A stretch of DNA of 64,000 nucleotides from Geobacillus stearothermophilus ATCC 12980 (GTDB lineage Bacteria > Bacillota > Bacilli > Bacillales > Anoxybacillaceae): NCBI RefSeq assembly GCF_030369615.1, contig NZ_CP128494.1, positions 1,383,501 to 1,447,500 of the forward strand, written 5' to 3'. Both the position numbers and the translations under genes were made by a program. The notes under the pieces are model-generated. The model ran no database searches, was not told the origin of the DNA, and saw only the letters and a list, made by a program, of their open reading frames with translations. Positions 56,783 through 64,000 of this stretch are shown here, piece after piece (position 1 is the stretch's first letter; each line of letters begins with the position of its first letter).

Positions 56783-58054
56783 TCAAATCAATAGATGGAA
56801 CAAGTTCGGGTCTTTGTTGACCTCTTGGAACGGGAAACCTTTTTTCTTCATCCGCTCGATGAGCGGTGCGTAGTCTTCGCGCCGTTTCAGCTCGATGCCC
56901 ACAAGCGCCGGTCCGCTTTCTTTGTTGTTTTTCTTCGTGTATTCAAACCGGGTGATGTCATCCGTCGGCCCAAGCACTTCATCCAAAAACTCGCGCAGCG
57001 CCCCGGCCCGCTGCGGGAAGTTGACGATGAAATAGTGCTGCAGCCCTTCGTAAATCATCGAGCGCTCTTTGATTTCCTGCATCCGGTCGATGTCGTTGTT
57101 GCCGCCGCTCACCACGCAAACGACCGTCTTGCCTCGGATTTGTTCCTTGTAAAACTCGAGCGCGGCGATCGGCAGCGCCCCAGCCGGCTCGGCGACGATG
57201 GCGTTTTCGTTGTACAGCTCCAAAATCGTCGTGCACACTTTCCCTTCTGGAACGACGACGATGTCATCAAGCACTCCGCGGCATAAGGCGAACGTTTTTT
57301 CCCCGACCGTTTTGACGGCGGCGCCGTCCACGAACTTGTCAATCTCCTCAAGCGTGACGACACGTCCATGCTCGAGCGCCGTTTTCATCGATGGGGCGCC
57401 GGCCGGTTCGACGCCAATCACTTTAGTGAACGGGGAAATGCTTTTCACATACGTCCCCAGCCCAGCCATCAATCCGCCGCCCCCGATGCTGGCAAACAAA
57501 AAGTCAATCGGCTCATCGCAGTCGTTGAGCACCTCGACGCCAATCGTCCCCTGTCCGGCGATGACGTATTCGTCATCAAACGGATGGATGAACGTCCGCC
57601 CTTCCGCCTCGGCGCACTTCACCGCTTCGTTGTAGGAATCGTCAAACGTGTCGCCGACAAGCACGATCTCAACCATGTCTTTGCCAAACAGCTGCACTTG
57701 CGACACTTTTTGCCGCGGCGTCGTCGCCGGCATATAAATTTTCCCATGCACGCCAAGCGCTCGGCATGAATAGGCCACCCCTTGGGCATGGTTGCCGGCA
57801 CTGGCGCATACCACCCCGTTTCTCCGCTCCTCATCCGTTAAATGCTTCATCCTGTTGTACGCCCCGCGCAGCTTAAACGAACGCACGACTTGCAAATCCT
57901 CGCGCTTTAAGTAGACATTGCATTCGTAGCGCTCGGATAACAGCGGATTTTTTTGCAGCGGCGTATGGAACACAACATCCTTCAACGTATGATACGCGAT
58001 CAAAATGTCCTCGACGTATACTGCCCCTTGCTTTCGTTTCAGCTGTTGTTCCAT
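56783..58054 (-). CDS. ilvA: Threonine dehydratase (biosynthetic)
   Basis: A 423-residue PLP enzyme deaminating threonine to 2-oxobutanoate for isoleucine synthesis. PLP lysine in VVRSFKLRGAYNRM (about residue 61), the phosphate-binding glycine loop ASIGGGGLMAG (about 190) and a single C-terminal ACT-like domain (about 338-423; FIVNFPQRAGALREFLDEV), as in B. subtilis IlvA and shorter than the two-domain E. coli form. Feedback control by isoleucine is typical. An extended -10 (TATAAT at 58097-58102, minus strand) lies 43 bp upstream. Confidence 0.95.
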   Translation of the reverse strand: MEQQLKRKQGAVYVEDILIAYHTLKDVVFHTPLQKNPLLSERYECNVYLKREDLQVVRSFKLRGAYNRMKHLTDEERRNGVVCASAGNHAQGVAYSCRALGVHGKIYMPATTPRQKVSQVQLFGKDMVEIVLVGDTFDDSYNEAVKCAEAEGRTFIHPFDDEYVIAGQGTIGVEVLNDCDEPIDFLFASIGGGGLMAGLGTYVKSISPFTKVIGVEPAGAPSMKTALEHGRVVTLEEIDKFVDGAAVKTVGEKTFALCRGVLDDIVVVPEGKVCTTILELYNENAIVAEPAGALPIAALEFYKEQIRGKTVVCVVSGGNNDIDRMQEIKERSMIYEGLQHYFIVNFPQRAGALREFLDEVLGPTDDITRFEYTKKNNKESGPALVGIELKRREDYAPLIERMKKKGFPFQEVNKDPNLFHLLI

Positions 58055-58299
58055 GTTCTCGTTCCCTTTCTTTTCTAAGTTGTCTTTGATTTGTAGATTA
58101 TATCACAAATTCGTAAAAAGAAAAGGGAATTTTCGAAAAGTTTTTGAGTGAAGAGGGGCTGGCTCACGATCATCGCGATAATCCCGCTTTACCGGACGCT
58201 TCCGAGGTCCTAGCTTGACGTCATCGGATGAGCTTCTAGAAACCTCTTCCACTCGGCCAATACAGGCATAGCGAACGGCTCGTTCATGCGCAAGCGGAC

Positions 58300-58330
58300 C
58301 GAAAAAACGACCGGCGCTATGTCCGGTCGT
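58300..58330 (-). terminator. Terminator of the DUF2512 gene
   Basis: ACGACCGG / CCGGTCGT (58306-58313, 58323-58330) followed by TTTTTTCGG on the minus strand. It overlaps the stop codon. Confidence 0.8.
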
Positions 58331-58760
58331 CCTCTTTTTTAAACTCTTCTTCCTCGGCAAATTCCGTTGCCCATCTTCCTTCATCATACCAGCGGTGCTC
58401 TTCTTCCCTCCTTGCCTCTTCGAGAACATGGCTTTCCATATACAAGTGGAAAAACGCTTCAACCGCCCCGATCGCCAAGGCGCTGAAAAATGCGCCGTAT
58501 GCCACGTTGACGGACGGGGCAATGAGGGCAAAGCTGGACGGCCAAATCAACAAAAAGGAAAGCGGCACGTCAAGTGCGGCAGCAACAAAATGGCCGACGC
58601 GCGGCAAGATGAACACATCGCCGATGACGTAAGACACGAGCGCCGTGATGACCGTCATGAGCGAAATCAACGAAAGCGGGACGTTGAAGATCGTAAACAT
58701 GGAAAATAAGACGACGCTCCAAGCGGCGAGCTTGACGATAAAAGGAACGATATGCTTCAT
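58317..58760 (-). CDS. DUF2512 (YndM-like) membrane protein
   Basis: A 147-residue protein with four membrane helices in the first 110 residues and a highly charged Glu/Arg tail. The pattern (VKLAAWSVVLFSMFTIFN, then GDVFILPRVGH) is that of the DUF2512/YndM family found in spore formers. No known function. It lies alone between ilvA and dfrA. Confidence 0.85.
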   Translation of the reverse strand: MKHIVPFIVKLAAWSVVLFSMFTIFNVPLSLISLMTVITALVSYVIGDVFILPRVGHFVAAALDVPLSFLLIWPSSFALIAPSVNVAYGAFFSALAIGAVEAFFHLYMESHVLEEARREEEHRWYDEGRWATEFAEEEEFKKEDDRT

Positions 58761-58825
58761 TTGTCTTCCTCCATTTCCATTGTTGGGTCTTACTTGTTAT
58801 CGTTCCTTGTTCGCCCCGCTTCTAT

Positions 58826-58864
58826 GCAAAAAGACGCGCCCAGCCAAAAGCTAAGCGCGCCCTG
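58826..58864 (-). terminator. Terminator of thyA-dfrA
   Basis: A hairpin with CGCGC...GCGCG arms and an inner AGC/GCT pair, followed by TCTTTTTGC on the minus strand. It overlaps the dfrA stop. Confidence 0.65.
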
Positions 58865-59351
58865 TTTTTCGCTCATAAATGAGAAAGGCGTGATCGTATC
58901 GGTTTTTTTCATCGATCGTTCCTTGCGTATATGAAACGATCTCCCACTCTTGCTCGGAAATCGGCGGATAAAACGTATCGCCAGGGAACGAGGCGAAAAT
59001 TTTCGTCACATACAGTCGGTCGGCAAGCGGCATCGTCGCCTGAAACAGTTCCGCTCCTCCGATGATAAACACCTCTTCATCGTTGCGGCCGGCGGCCCAC
59101 TGTTTCACCTCGTCGAGCGAGTGAAGCACAAGGCAGCCTTCCGGGCGAAACGAACGGTTGCGCGTGACGACGATGTTTTCCCGGCCGGGAAGCGGCCGGC
59201 CGATCGCCTCAAACGTTTTTCGCCCCATCACGATGGCATGCCCCATCGTCACCCGTTTGAAATACGCCAAATCAGCCGGCAAATGCCAAGGCAAACCGTT
59301 GTCTTTGCCGATCACCCGGTTTTCATCCATCGCCACAATGTGCGACATCAT
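58851..59351 (-). CDS. dfrA: Dihydrofolate reductase
   Basis: A 166-residue enzyme reducing dihydrofolate with NADPH. The active-site block HIVAMDENRVIGKDNGLPWHLPADLAYF, with the acidic catalytic residue in the following helix, and the NADPH motifs GRKTFEAIGRPLPGR and IIGGAELF are present. It is nearly the same as the G. stearothermophilus DHFR, a strong clue to the genus. ATG 59351 follows GGGGAGAG; 13 bp after thyA. Confidence 0.97.
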   Translation of the reverse strand: MMSHIVAMDENRVIGKDNGLPWHLPADLAYFKRVTMGHAIVMGRKTFEAIGRPLPGRENIVVTRNRSFRPEGCLVLHSLDEVKQWAAGRNDEEVFIIGGAELFQATMPLADRLYVTKIFASFPGDTFYPPISEQEWEIVSYTQGTIDEKNRYDHAFLIYERKTGRA

Positions 59352-59364
59352 CGCGCTCTCCCCT

Positions 59365-60159
59365 TCACACCGCCACCGGCGCTTTAATCGCCGGATGCGG
59401 ATCGTAGCCGACGATTTCAAAGTCGTCGTATTCATAGTCAAAGATAGACGGCGGCTTCCGTTTGATCACGAGCTTCGGCAGCGGGCGCGGCTCGCGCGTC
59501 AGCTGCAGTTTCGCTTGTTCCAGATGATTTTTGTACAAATGGACGTCGCCGCCGGTGAAAATGAGTTCGCCGACATCGAGGTCGCACTGCTGGGCGATCA
59601 TATGCGTCAACAACGCGTAGCTCGCGATGTTAAACGGCAACCCTAAAAACGTATCAACGGAGCGCTGCTGCCACATGCATGACAACCGGCCGTTGGCGAC
59701 GTAAAACTGGAAGGCGTAATGGCACGGCGGCAGCTTCATCTCGTCCAATTCCGCTACATTCCAAGCGCTCACCAGCAGTCGGCGTGAATGCGGATTTCGT
59801 TTGATCTCTTCGACAACCCATGCGATCTGGTCGATGGTTTTCCCGTCTGCTCCCTTCCACGAGCGCCATTGCGCGCCGTAAATCGGGCCGAGATCGCCGT
59901 TTTCGTCCGCCCACTCGTCCCAAATCGTCACGCCATTCTCCTGCAAATAGCGGACGTTCGTATCGCCTTTTAAAAACCAAAGCAGTTCATAAATGATGGA
60001 GCGGATATGCAATTTTTTCGTTGTCACGAGCGGAAATCCATCTTGTAAGTTGAAGCGGAGCTGGCGGCCGAACACCGACAGCGTGCCGACGCCCGTTCGG
60101 TCTTCTTTTTCGACGCCGTTTTCCAAAATATCCTCCAAAAGCTGTAAATATTGCCGCAA
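59365..60159 (-). CDS. thyA: Thymidylate synthase
   Basis: A 264-residue ThyA/ThyB-type enzyme methylating dUMP with methylene-THF and yielding dihydrofolate for the next gene's product. Catalytic Cys in [12 protein letters not shown] (about residue 146), RRLLVSAWN and the dUMP loop [19 protein letters not shown] are intact. The TTG at 60159 behind GAGGTGAGG gives exactly the usual 264 residues. A TnpB element ends 57 bp upstream and may have replaced the old promoter zone. Confidence 0.97.
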   Translation of the reverse strand: MRQYLQLLEDILENGVEKEDRTGVGTLSVFGRQLRFNLQDGFPLVTTKKLHIRSIIYELLWFLKGDTNVRYLQENGVTIWDEWADENGDLGPIYGAQWRSWKGADGKTIDQIAWVVEEIKRNPHSRRLLVSAWNVAELDEMKLPPCHYAFQFYVANGRLSCMWQQRSVDTFLGLPFNIASYALLTHMIAQQCDLDVGELIFTGGDVHLYKNHLEQAKLQLTREPRPLPKLVIKRKPPSIFDYEYDDFEIVGYDPHPAIKAPVAV

Positions 60160-60216
60160 TGTCCTCACCTCACGCTCTATCATACCATAAAGCAACGCAT
60201 GGTGAACCACTTGTCC

Positions 60217-61658
60217 GTGAACTACCCCCACTTAATTTTCTAGCGAAAATTTGAAGTGGGGGCTTCCAAAGAAGTTTGACTGCTTCAAGCAATCCTTATT
60301 CTTTGAGGCGTGTCCACTTCGCCGCTAGAGCATAAGACACTCAGGTCTACAGCTTTACTTTTCTTTAAGATGTTTAATGCGCCATTGACATCAGCATTAA
60401 TTAGTTTGCCAGACTTTGTTCGATACAAGCCGCGCTTAATACGTTTGCCGCTGAACTTATATTCTTTTGGATTGTCGGCATTATATTCAGGAATCTCATC
60501 GCCGTCAAAAAAGCTGGCTTGAGACGTATAGGATTCTTCCTGTTTCAAGAATTCAATGCCGTAAAATTCACAAAGATATTCTAGTTTTTCTTTTATGTTA
60601 CCGAGAGGAATATTGACAAAGTTTTGATTTGTCTTTTTTCCTAGATTAATATTGCGTTGCCATGTTTCCGCATAGCCAATGACAAGTTTGCCAATTTGAT
60701 TTTCAATACAGTAGTTAATGATGTAACGGCAAGTCTTGTTGATATAATCATTCACTTTATTATTGCGATTCATAGCAAGCAAAGCCTGTTTACGAGTGGT
60801 GCCTTTGATTTTTTGCTTATCTTTTATGCTTTGAAGTCTGGCATTTTCTTTGTTAAACCATTGATTTATACTTTTTAATCTCCGCCCATCAATGATGAAT
60901 GATCTGCCGTCTGATGTGACACAAGTGGCAACATTGTTTAATCCTAAATCAATTGCCAGTGCTTTTTGGTCATTTAATTCTCTTTGATCTTCAGGCATTT
61001 CATATTTGTACTGAATCTCAAAGAACCTGGCATGATGCTTAGGAATGATTTCAATCTGCTTAATCTTTTTGTCCAGTAACACAGGCGGAATCGTTATCGT
61101 GATAGGCTTGTGAGTCTTTTTAAATAGGCGAGAATACGGTATCGTGAATTTGTTGCCGTCTATACGAATCTGGCCAATGATCAGTGAATGAAAGCCATCT
61201 TTTTTAAGATATTTTGGAATACTGATAGCCTTGTGGTCATATTTTCCTTGTTTGGCAAGACTGATCAAACCAAAGAAAGATTTAAAGGCTTCATTGACCT
61301 TTTTTAAAATTTGCTGTACCATGTTGCTGTTTAACAGCTTATAGTTTTCGTTAGTTTTTGCAAGATGATAGTTTTTCTCATAATTAAGAAATTCCTTGTG
61401 TTTAAAATAGTATTGTCTGACATTGTACAATCCGACGTTGTACATGTTCTTGGCAATATGGCACAGTTCTCGAAGAGTCAAGTATTCTTCTTTGGTCAAA
61501 CCATTTAGCTGTTGTTTGATACAAAAATACATTTTTTCACCTCCCATTTAACTATATTATACTATATTTTACTGAATCTATCCTATTTTCAGCAAAATAT
61601 AGTTAAGGCGATTCATCTCCCACTTACTCCGCTTCGCTTCGTTGAAGTGGGAGTCTTC
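60217..61658 (-). mobile_element. IS200/IS605-group element with tnpB only
   Basis: About 1.44 kb carrying tnpB without a TnpA transposase. Right end (minus-strand 3'): hairpin GCCCCCACTTCAAATTTTC.../AAGTGGGGG followed by TAGTTCAC at 60217. Left end: hairpin ACTCCCACTTCAACGAAG.../GAGTAAGTGGGAG near 61626-61652. The ends match the PATE at 47885-48276. It separates thyA from the Pro-Pro endopeptidase-like gene. Confidence 0.85.
60285..61532 (-). CDS. tnpB: TnpB RNA-guided nuclease
   Basis: A 415-residue OrfB/TnpB protein. RuvC carboxylates are present: Asp in LAIDLGLNNVATC (about 196), Glu in LVIGYAETW (about 285) and Asp in INADVNGALNI (about 383). The usual CxxC zinc-finger positions are replaced (YTSQASFF, GLYRTK), a form seen in a TnpB subgroup. 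ATG 61532 follows GGAGGTG. TnpB cleaves DNA matching its omega-RNA guide next to a short motif and so helps the element persist. The omega RNA would be the tnpB 3' end plus the right-end hairpin (about 60217-60400). Confidence 0.92.
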   Translation of the reverse strand: MYFCIKQQLNGLTKEEYLTLRELCHIAKNMYNVGLYNVRQYYFKHKEFLNYEKNYHLAKTNENYKLLNSNMVQQILKKVNEAFKSFFGLISLAKQGKYDHKAISIPKYLKKDGFHSLIIGQIRIDGNKFTIPYSRLFKKTHKPITITIPPVLLDKKIKQIEIIPKHHARFFEIQYKYEMPEDQRELNDQKALAIDLGLNNVATCVTSDGRSFIIDGRRLKSINQWFNKENARLQSIKDKQKIKGTTRKQALLAMNRNNKVNDYINKTCRYIINYCIENQIGKLVIGYAETWQRNINLGKKTNQNFVNIPLGNIKEKLEYLCEFYGIEFLKQEESYTSQASFFDGDEIPEYNADNPKEYKFSGKRIKRGLYRTKSGKLINADVNGALNILKKSKAVDLSVLCSSGEVDTPQRIRIA

Positions 61659-61671
61659 TCGCCTAATTAAG

Positions 61672-61702
61672 ATAAAAAAAACGAGCCTTTTACGAGGCCC
61701 AC
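61672..61702 (-). terminator. Terminator of the protease gene
   Basis: A hairpin around GGGCCT/AGGCTC with TTTTTTTTATC following on the minus strand, close to the stop codon. Confidence 0.6.
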
Positions 61703-62394
61703 TCCGCCAATCCACGGATGAATGCGTATGTGTTCGGCGCTACCGCCCGCAGCGTGTGCCGCGTCTCTTCACTTGCGTAATAATAGGCAAACGACTCGGC
61801 AAAATACTCTTCTGGATAGGTCAAAAAATAAGATTCGCCAGGAAAAAGCCGCGGCGCCTCCTCCCGCCAAATCGCTTGAAATTCGTCCGTTTCATGAATG
61901 CGGTCAAATACGATGTAATCGAGCGAATGAGCAAACTCATGCAGCTCCAAATTGACCGAGCCGTGTCCTTTCCCTTTTTCGCTATGGCCGAGACGGACGA
62001 GCACCAAATGCGACCCGCCGATGCCCGGCACGTCATCCCATGTTTTGGATCCCGGCGCATAGCCGCGCGGGGTTTTCCCACGCAAGTGGCGAGCTGTCGG
62101 TTCATTCGTAATAGGGCCTGTCAACAGCTGAATGTAAATATGATGAGCAGCCGCCTGCTCTAAAATGCTGCGATCTATGCGGGCAAGCGTCTGAATGGTC
62201 TTGTTCGCCTCCGCAGCGGGAAACGCTGTCTCGGGCACGATCACAATGCGGCCGAGCACGTCACGGGACGGAATGTCCCGAAGATCAAGGCCGCTTTCTT
62301 GAAGCAGCACGCCGTGGGCGGCCGGGTACGGCGAAAGCGATAGAAGCGGAATCGCGAACAGCGCTGCCAACAAACTAGTCCACAATCGTTTCAT
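61690..62394 (-). CDS. Secreted M34-type metallopeptidase, Pro-Pro endopeptidase-like
   Basis: A 234-residue exported protein. Signal peptide about 1-27 (LLAALFAIPLLSLSPYPAAHG), then a single anthrax-lethal-factor-like domain with the zinc motif LHEFAHSLDY (about 150-159), a downstream YPEEYFAESFAYYY segment supplying the third ligand Glu and the Tyr, and GIGGSHLVLVRLG before it. This is the layout of the Pro-Pro endopeptidases PPEP-1, -2 and -3, of which PPEP-3 comes from Geobacillus thermodenitrificans. These cut Pro-Pro bonds in surface proteins. The substrate here is not evident in the window. Confidence 0.82.
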   Translation of the reverse strand: MKRLWTSLLAALFAIPLLSLSPYPAAHGVLLQESGLDLRDIPSRDVLGRIVIVPETAFPAAEANKTIQTLARIDRSILEQAAAHHIYIQLLTGPITNEPTARHLRGKTPRGYAPGSKTWDDVPGIGGSHLVLVRLGHSEKGKGHGSVNLELHEFAHSLDYIVFDRIHETDEFQAIWREEAPRLFPGESYFLTYPEEYFAESFAYYYASEETRHTLRAVAPNTYAFIRGLAEWAS

Positions 62395-62485
62395 GGTATT
62401 CCCCCGCTTCTTTTATTCTATGAAAATGATATCATAGAACGAAGCAGGGAAAAACGCGCAAAATCAGGAAAGAACCGCAAGCGGT

Positions 62486-63076
62486 TTATGTGCGCCAATT
62501 CGGCGGCGTATTTTTGGACCAGTAGATTTTCCCGAGTTCATAGTGAGCTTGAAAGCCATCATCGCAAGTATGATAGTGAAATTGAAACCAGTACCCGTCC
62601 TGCGGCGGATGTTCGCGGCGGACGTGGAAGCGAATGACATCTTCTGCCGTATCGGCGCGGTAAATATGGAAAATGCGTTCCCCTTGCCCGCCGGACGGAT
62701 TTTCCGATACGGCCAAATAACGGAGCTCTTCTTCCGGACAGCGTTCAGCCAGCCCGGCAATCACCTCTTCGATGCGCGGCAAGATGACGGTGCGAAATTC
62801 ATCTTCAATAACCGGGGCGATTTTGCGGCCAAACTTTTCGTACGACTGCGCCACTGCCTTTTCCATCGTCTCTTCGATAAACTGTTCACGAGTTAACGAA
62901 ACAGAAACAGCTTCTGCCGCATGGTCTGCTTGGGAATGCTTCCAATCGGGAGACGGGGCGTCATCTGACGGCGGCTCTTTGGCCGCGAGCAGCGAAGCGG
63001 GCGGTGTGACGAGTCCAAACGTGCAGACGGTAATGGCGGCAACAAGCGTTTTTCGAAGCCAAGACGGCAGCTTCAT
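62486..63076 (-). CDS. ypjP: YpjP-like exported protein
   Basis: A 196-residue protein matching YpjP, encoded upstream of thyA-dfrA in Bacillus. An N-terminal hydrophobic segment (about 9-30, LVAAITVCTFGLVTPPASLLA) serves as signal or anchor. The rest is acidic, with conserved FHIYRADTAEDVIRFHVRREHPP and WFQFHYHTCDDGF stretches. ATG 63076 follows GGAGGTG. Function unknown. Confidence 0.88.
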   Translation of the reverse strand: MKLPSWLRKTLVAAITVCTFGLVTPPASLLAAKEPPSDDAPSPDWKHSQADHAAEAVSVSLTREQFIEETMEKAVAQSYEKFGRKIAPVIEDEFRTVILPRIEEVIAGLAERCPEEELRYLAVSENPSGGQGERIFHIYRADTAEDVIRFHVRREHPPQDGYWFQFHYHTCDDGFQAHYELGKIYWSKNTPPNWRT

Positions 63077-63091
63077 CGCCTTCACCTCCCA

Positions 63092-64000
63092 CTACCGCCG
63101 ATCAGCGGCTAAAGACGCAAACAAACCGGTCGCTTTTAATTTGGCGACCGCCCGGCGCAACACCGCCTCCGGCTGGACGAGGGCGATGCGCACATAGCCC
63201 TCGCCGCTTGGCCCAAACGCGTGCCCGGGCGTACGACGACGCCCGCTTGGTCGATGAGCGCCTTCGCAAACGAAAGCGATGTAAAGCCGTCCGGAATTTT
63301 CGCCCACACGAACATACCGGCTTGCGGACGGTCAACCGCCCAGCCGATGTCGGCCAACCCGTCAACGAGCGCATCGCGGCGCGATTGATAGATCGCGCGG
63401 CTTTCGGCGCAAAAGTCGGCCCCATGACGCAGCACTTCGGCCGCCGCTTTTTGAATCGGCCAAAAGACGCCATAATCCAAATTCGACTTAAACTCGGCGA
63501 ACGTGCGAATCACCTCGGCATTTCCGCACAAATAGCCGACCCGGCAGCCGGCCATGTTGTAGCTTTTGGACAACGAATTGATCTCCACGCCAACGTCCTT
63601 TGCGCCTGGAACAGAAAGAAAACTCACCGGTTTGTTTCCGTCATAATACAGCTCGCCGTAAGCAAAATCGGACACAACGAGAATATCGTACCGCTTCGCA
63701 AACTCGACCACTTCGCGATAAAACGATTCTGTCGCTATAGCTGGAACTGGATTTCCAGGGAAGTTGATAAACATGATTGTCGCCCGTTTGGCAATGTCCT
63801 CCGGGATCGCACGCAAATCCGGCAAAAAGCGGTTTTCCTCCCTCAGCGGCAGAAAATACGGCTCCGCTTCCGCCATTGCCACCCCCGCCGCATACGCCGG
63901 ATACCCGGGATCCGGCAATAAAATGACATCCCCCGGGTCGGCGAACACCATCGGCAAATGCACGAGCCCGTCCTGTGATCCGATGACGTACGTTACTTCC
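63092..64000 (-). pseudogene. Class I/II aminotransferase, frameshifted near the 3' end and cut by the window edge
   Basis: The N-terminus lies outside the window. The visible part is a fold-type I PLP enzyme of the LL-diaminopimelate aminotransferase-like group: LLPDPGYPAY, NFPGNPVPA, VSDFAYGELYYDG and the PLP lysine in INSLSKSYNMAGCRVG. At about 63226-63234 the frame breaks: after LIDQAGVVV one base is missing, and the expected tail PGHAFGPSGEGYVRIALVQPE to 63092 sits in the next frame. The present frame ends in unrelated basic residues at 63136. Real mutation or sequence error cannot be told apart. Confidence 0.75.

Overview
The window reads as a chromosomal segment of a thermophilic Bacillaceae, almost certainly Geobacillus or a close relative. 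Gene order repeats blocks known from Bacillus subtilis (ypjP-thyA-dfrA, ilvA/ypmP-ypmQ-ypmR-ypmS, parE-parC near yneT and plsY, yojN-yojO). Codons are GC-rich, the dihydrofolate reductase closely resembles the Geobacillus enzyme, and IS982- and IS605-group elements are present. No phage, plasmid or CRISPR array is visible.

Layout. 0-9.4 kb: two small unknown genes, a Hanks-type kinase translationally coupled to a His/Tyr-rich mini-protein, topB, a two-component pair with a TVP38-type membrane protein, a YdhK-type lipoprotein and an amino-acid permease. 9.5-15.4 kb: an accessory stretch with a truncated ydbT-like gene, katG behind a Fur/PerR-type box, a DUF3800 gene split by a complete IS982-family element, and a Nudix gene. 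15.9-31.7 kb: nrnB-like nuclease, VWA/MoxR pair, the replication terminator gene rtp, purU, the hmp/nsrR nitric-oxide module, speE, a flavoprotein, a SufS-like enzyme, a thioesterase and an NhaC-type antiporter. The antiporter is flanked by two RTP Ter-like sites in the same orientation. A treA fragment and a MerR/coiled-coil protein follow. 31.9-41 kb: topoisomerase IV (parC, parE), yneT, a nested-palindrome repeat, a UbiB/phasin-like pair and a nonsense-mutated metallo-hydrolase. 41-42.5 kb: an orphan 5S rRNA plus seven tRNAs, then a probable type I toxin-antitoxin locus with a LexA-like box. 42.7-49 kb is rich in broken genes and holds an FMN riboswitch separated from ribU by a small IS605-type non-autonomous element. 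49-64 kb: pepT, osmC-like, plsY, rRNA methyltransferase, ypmS-R-Q, degV, ilvA, dfrA, thyA, a lone TnpB element, a secreted Pro-Pro-endopeptidase-like protease, ypjP and a frameshifted aminotransferase running off the end.

Functional picture. rtp, two Ter-like sites, topoisomerases III and IV, and a switch from mixed/plus transcription on the left to mostly minus transcription on the right together suggest that the window spans the chromosome's replication terminus, with convergence near 29-31 kb. The right-hand genes, including the 5S-tRNA operon, would then be co-directional with a leftward fork. Gene decay is unusually heavy: about ten remnants or frameshifted genes, concentrated around the terminus and the mobile elements.
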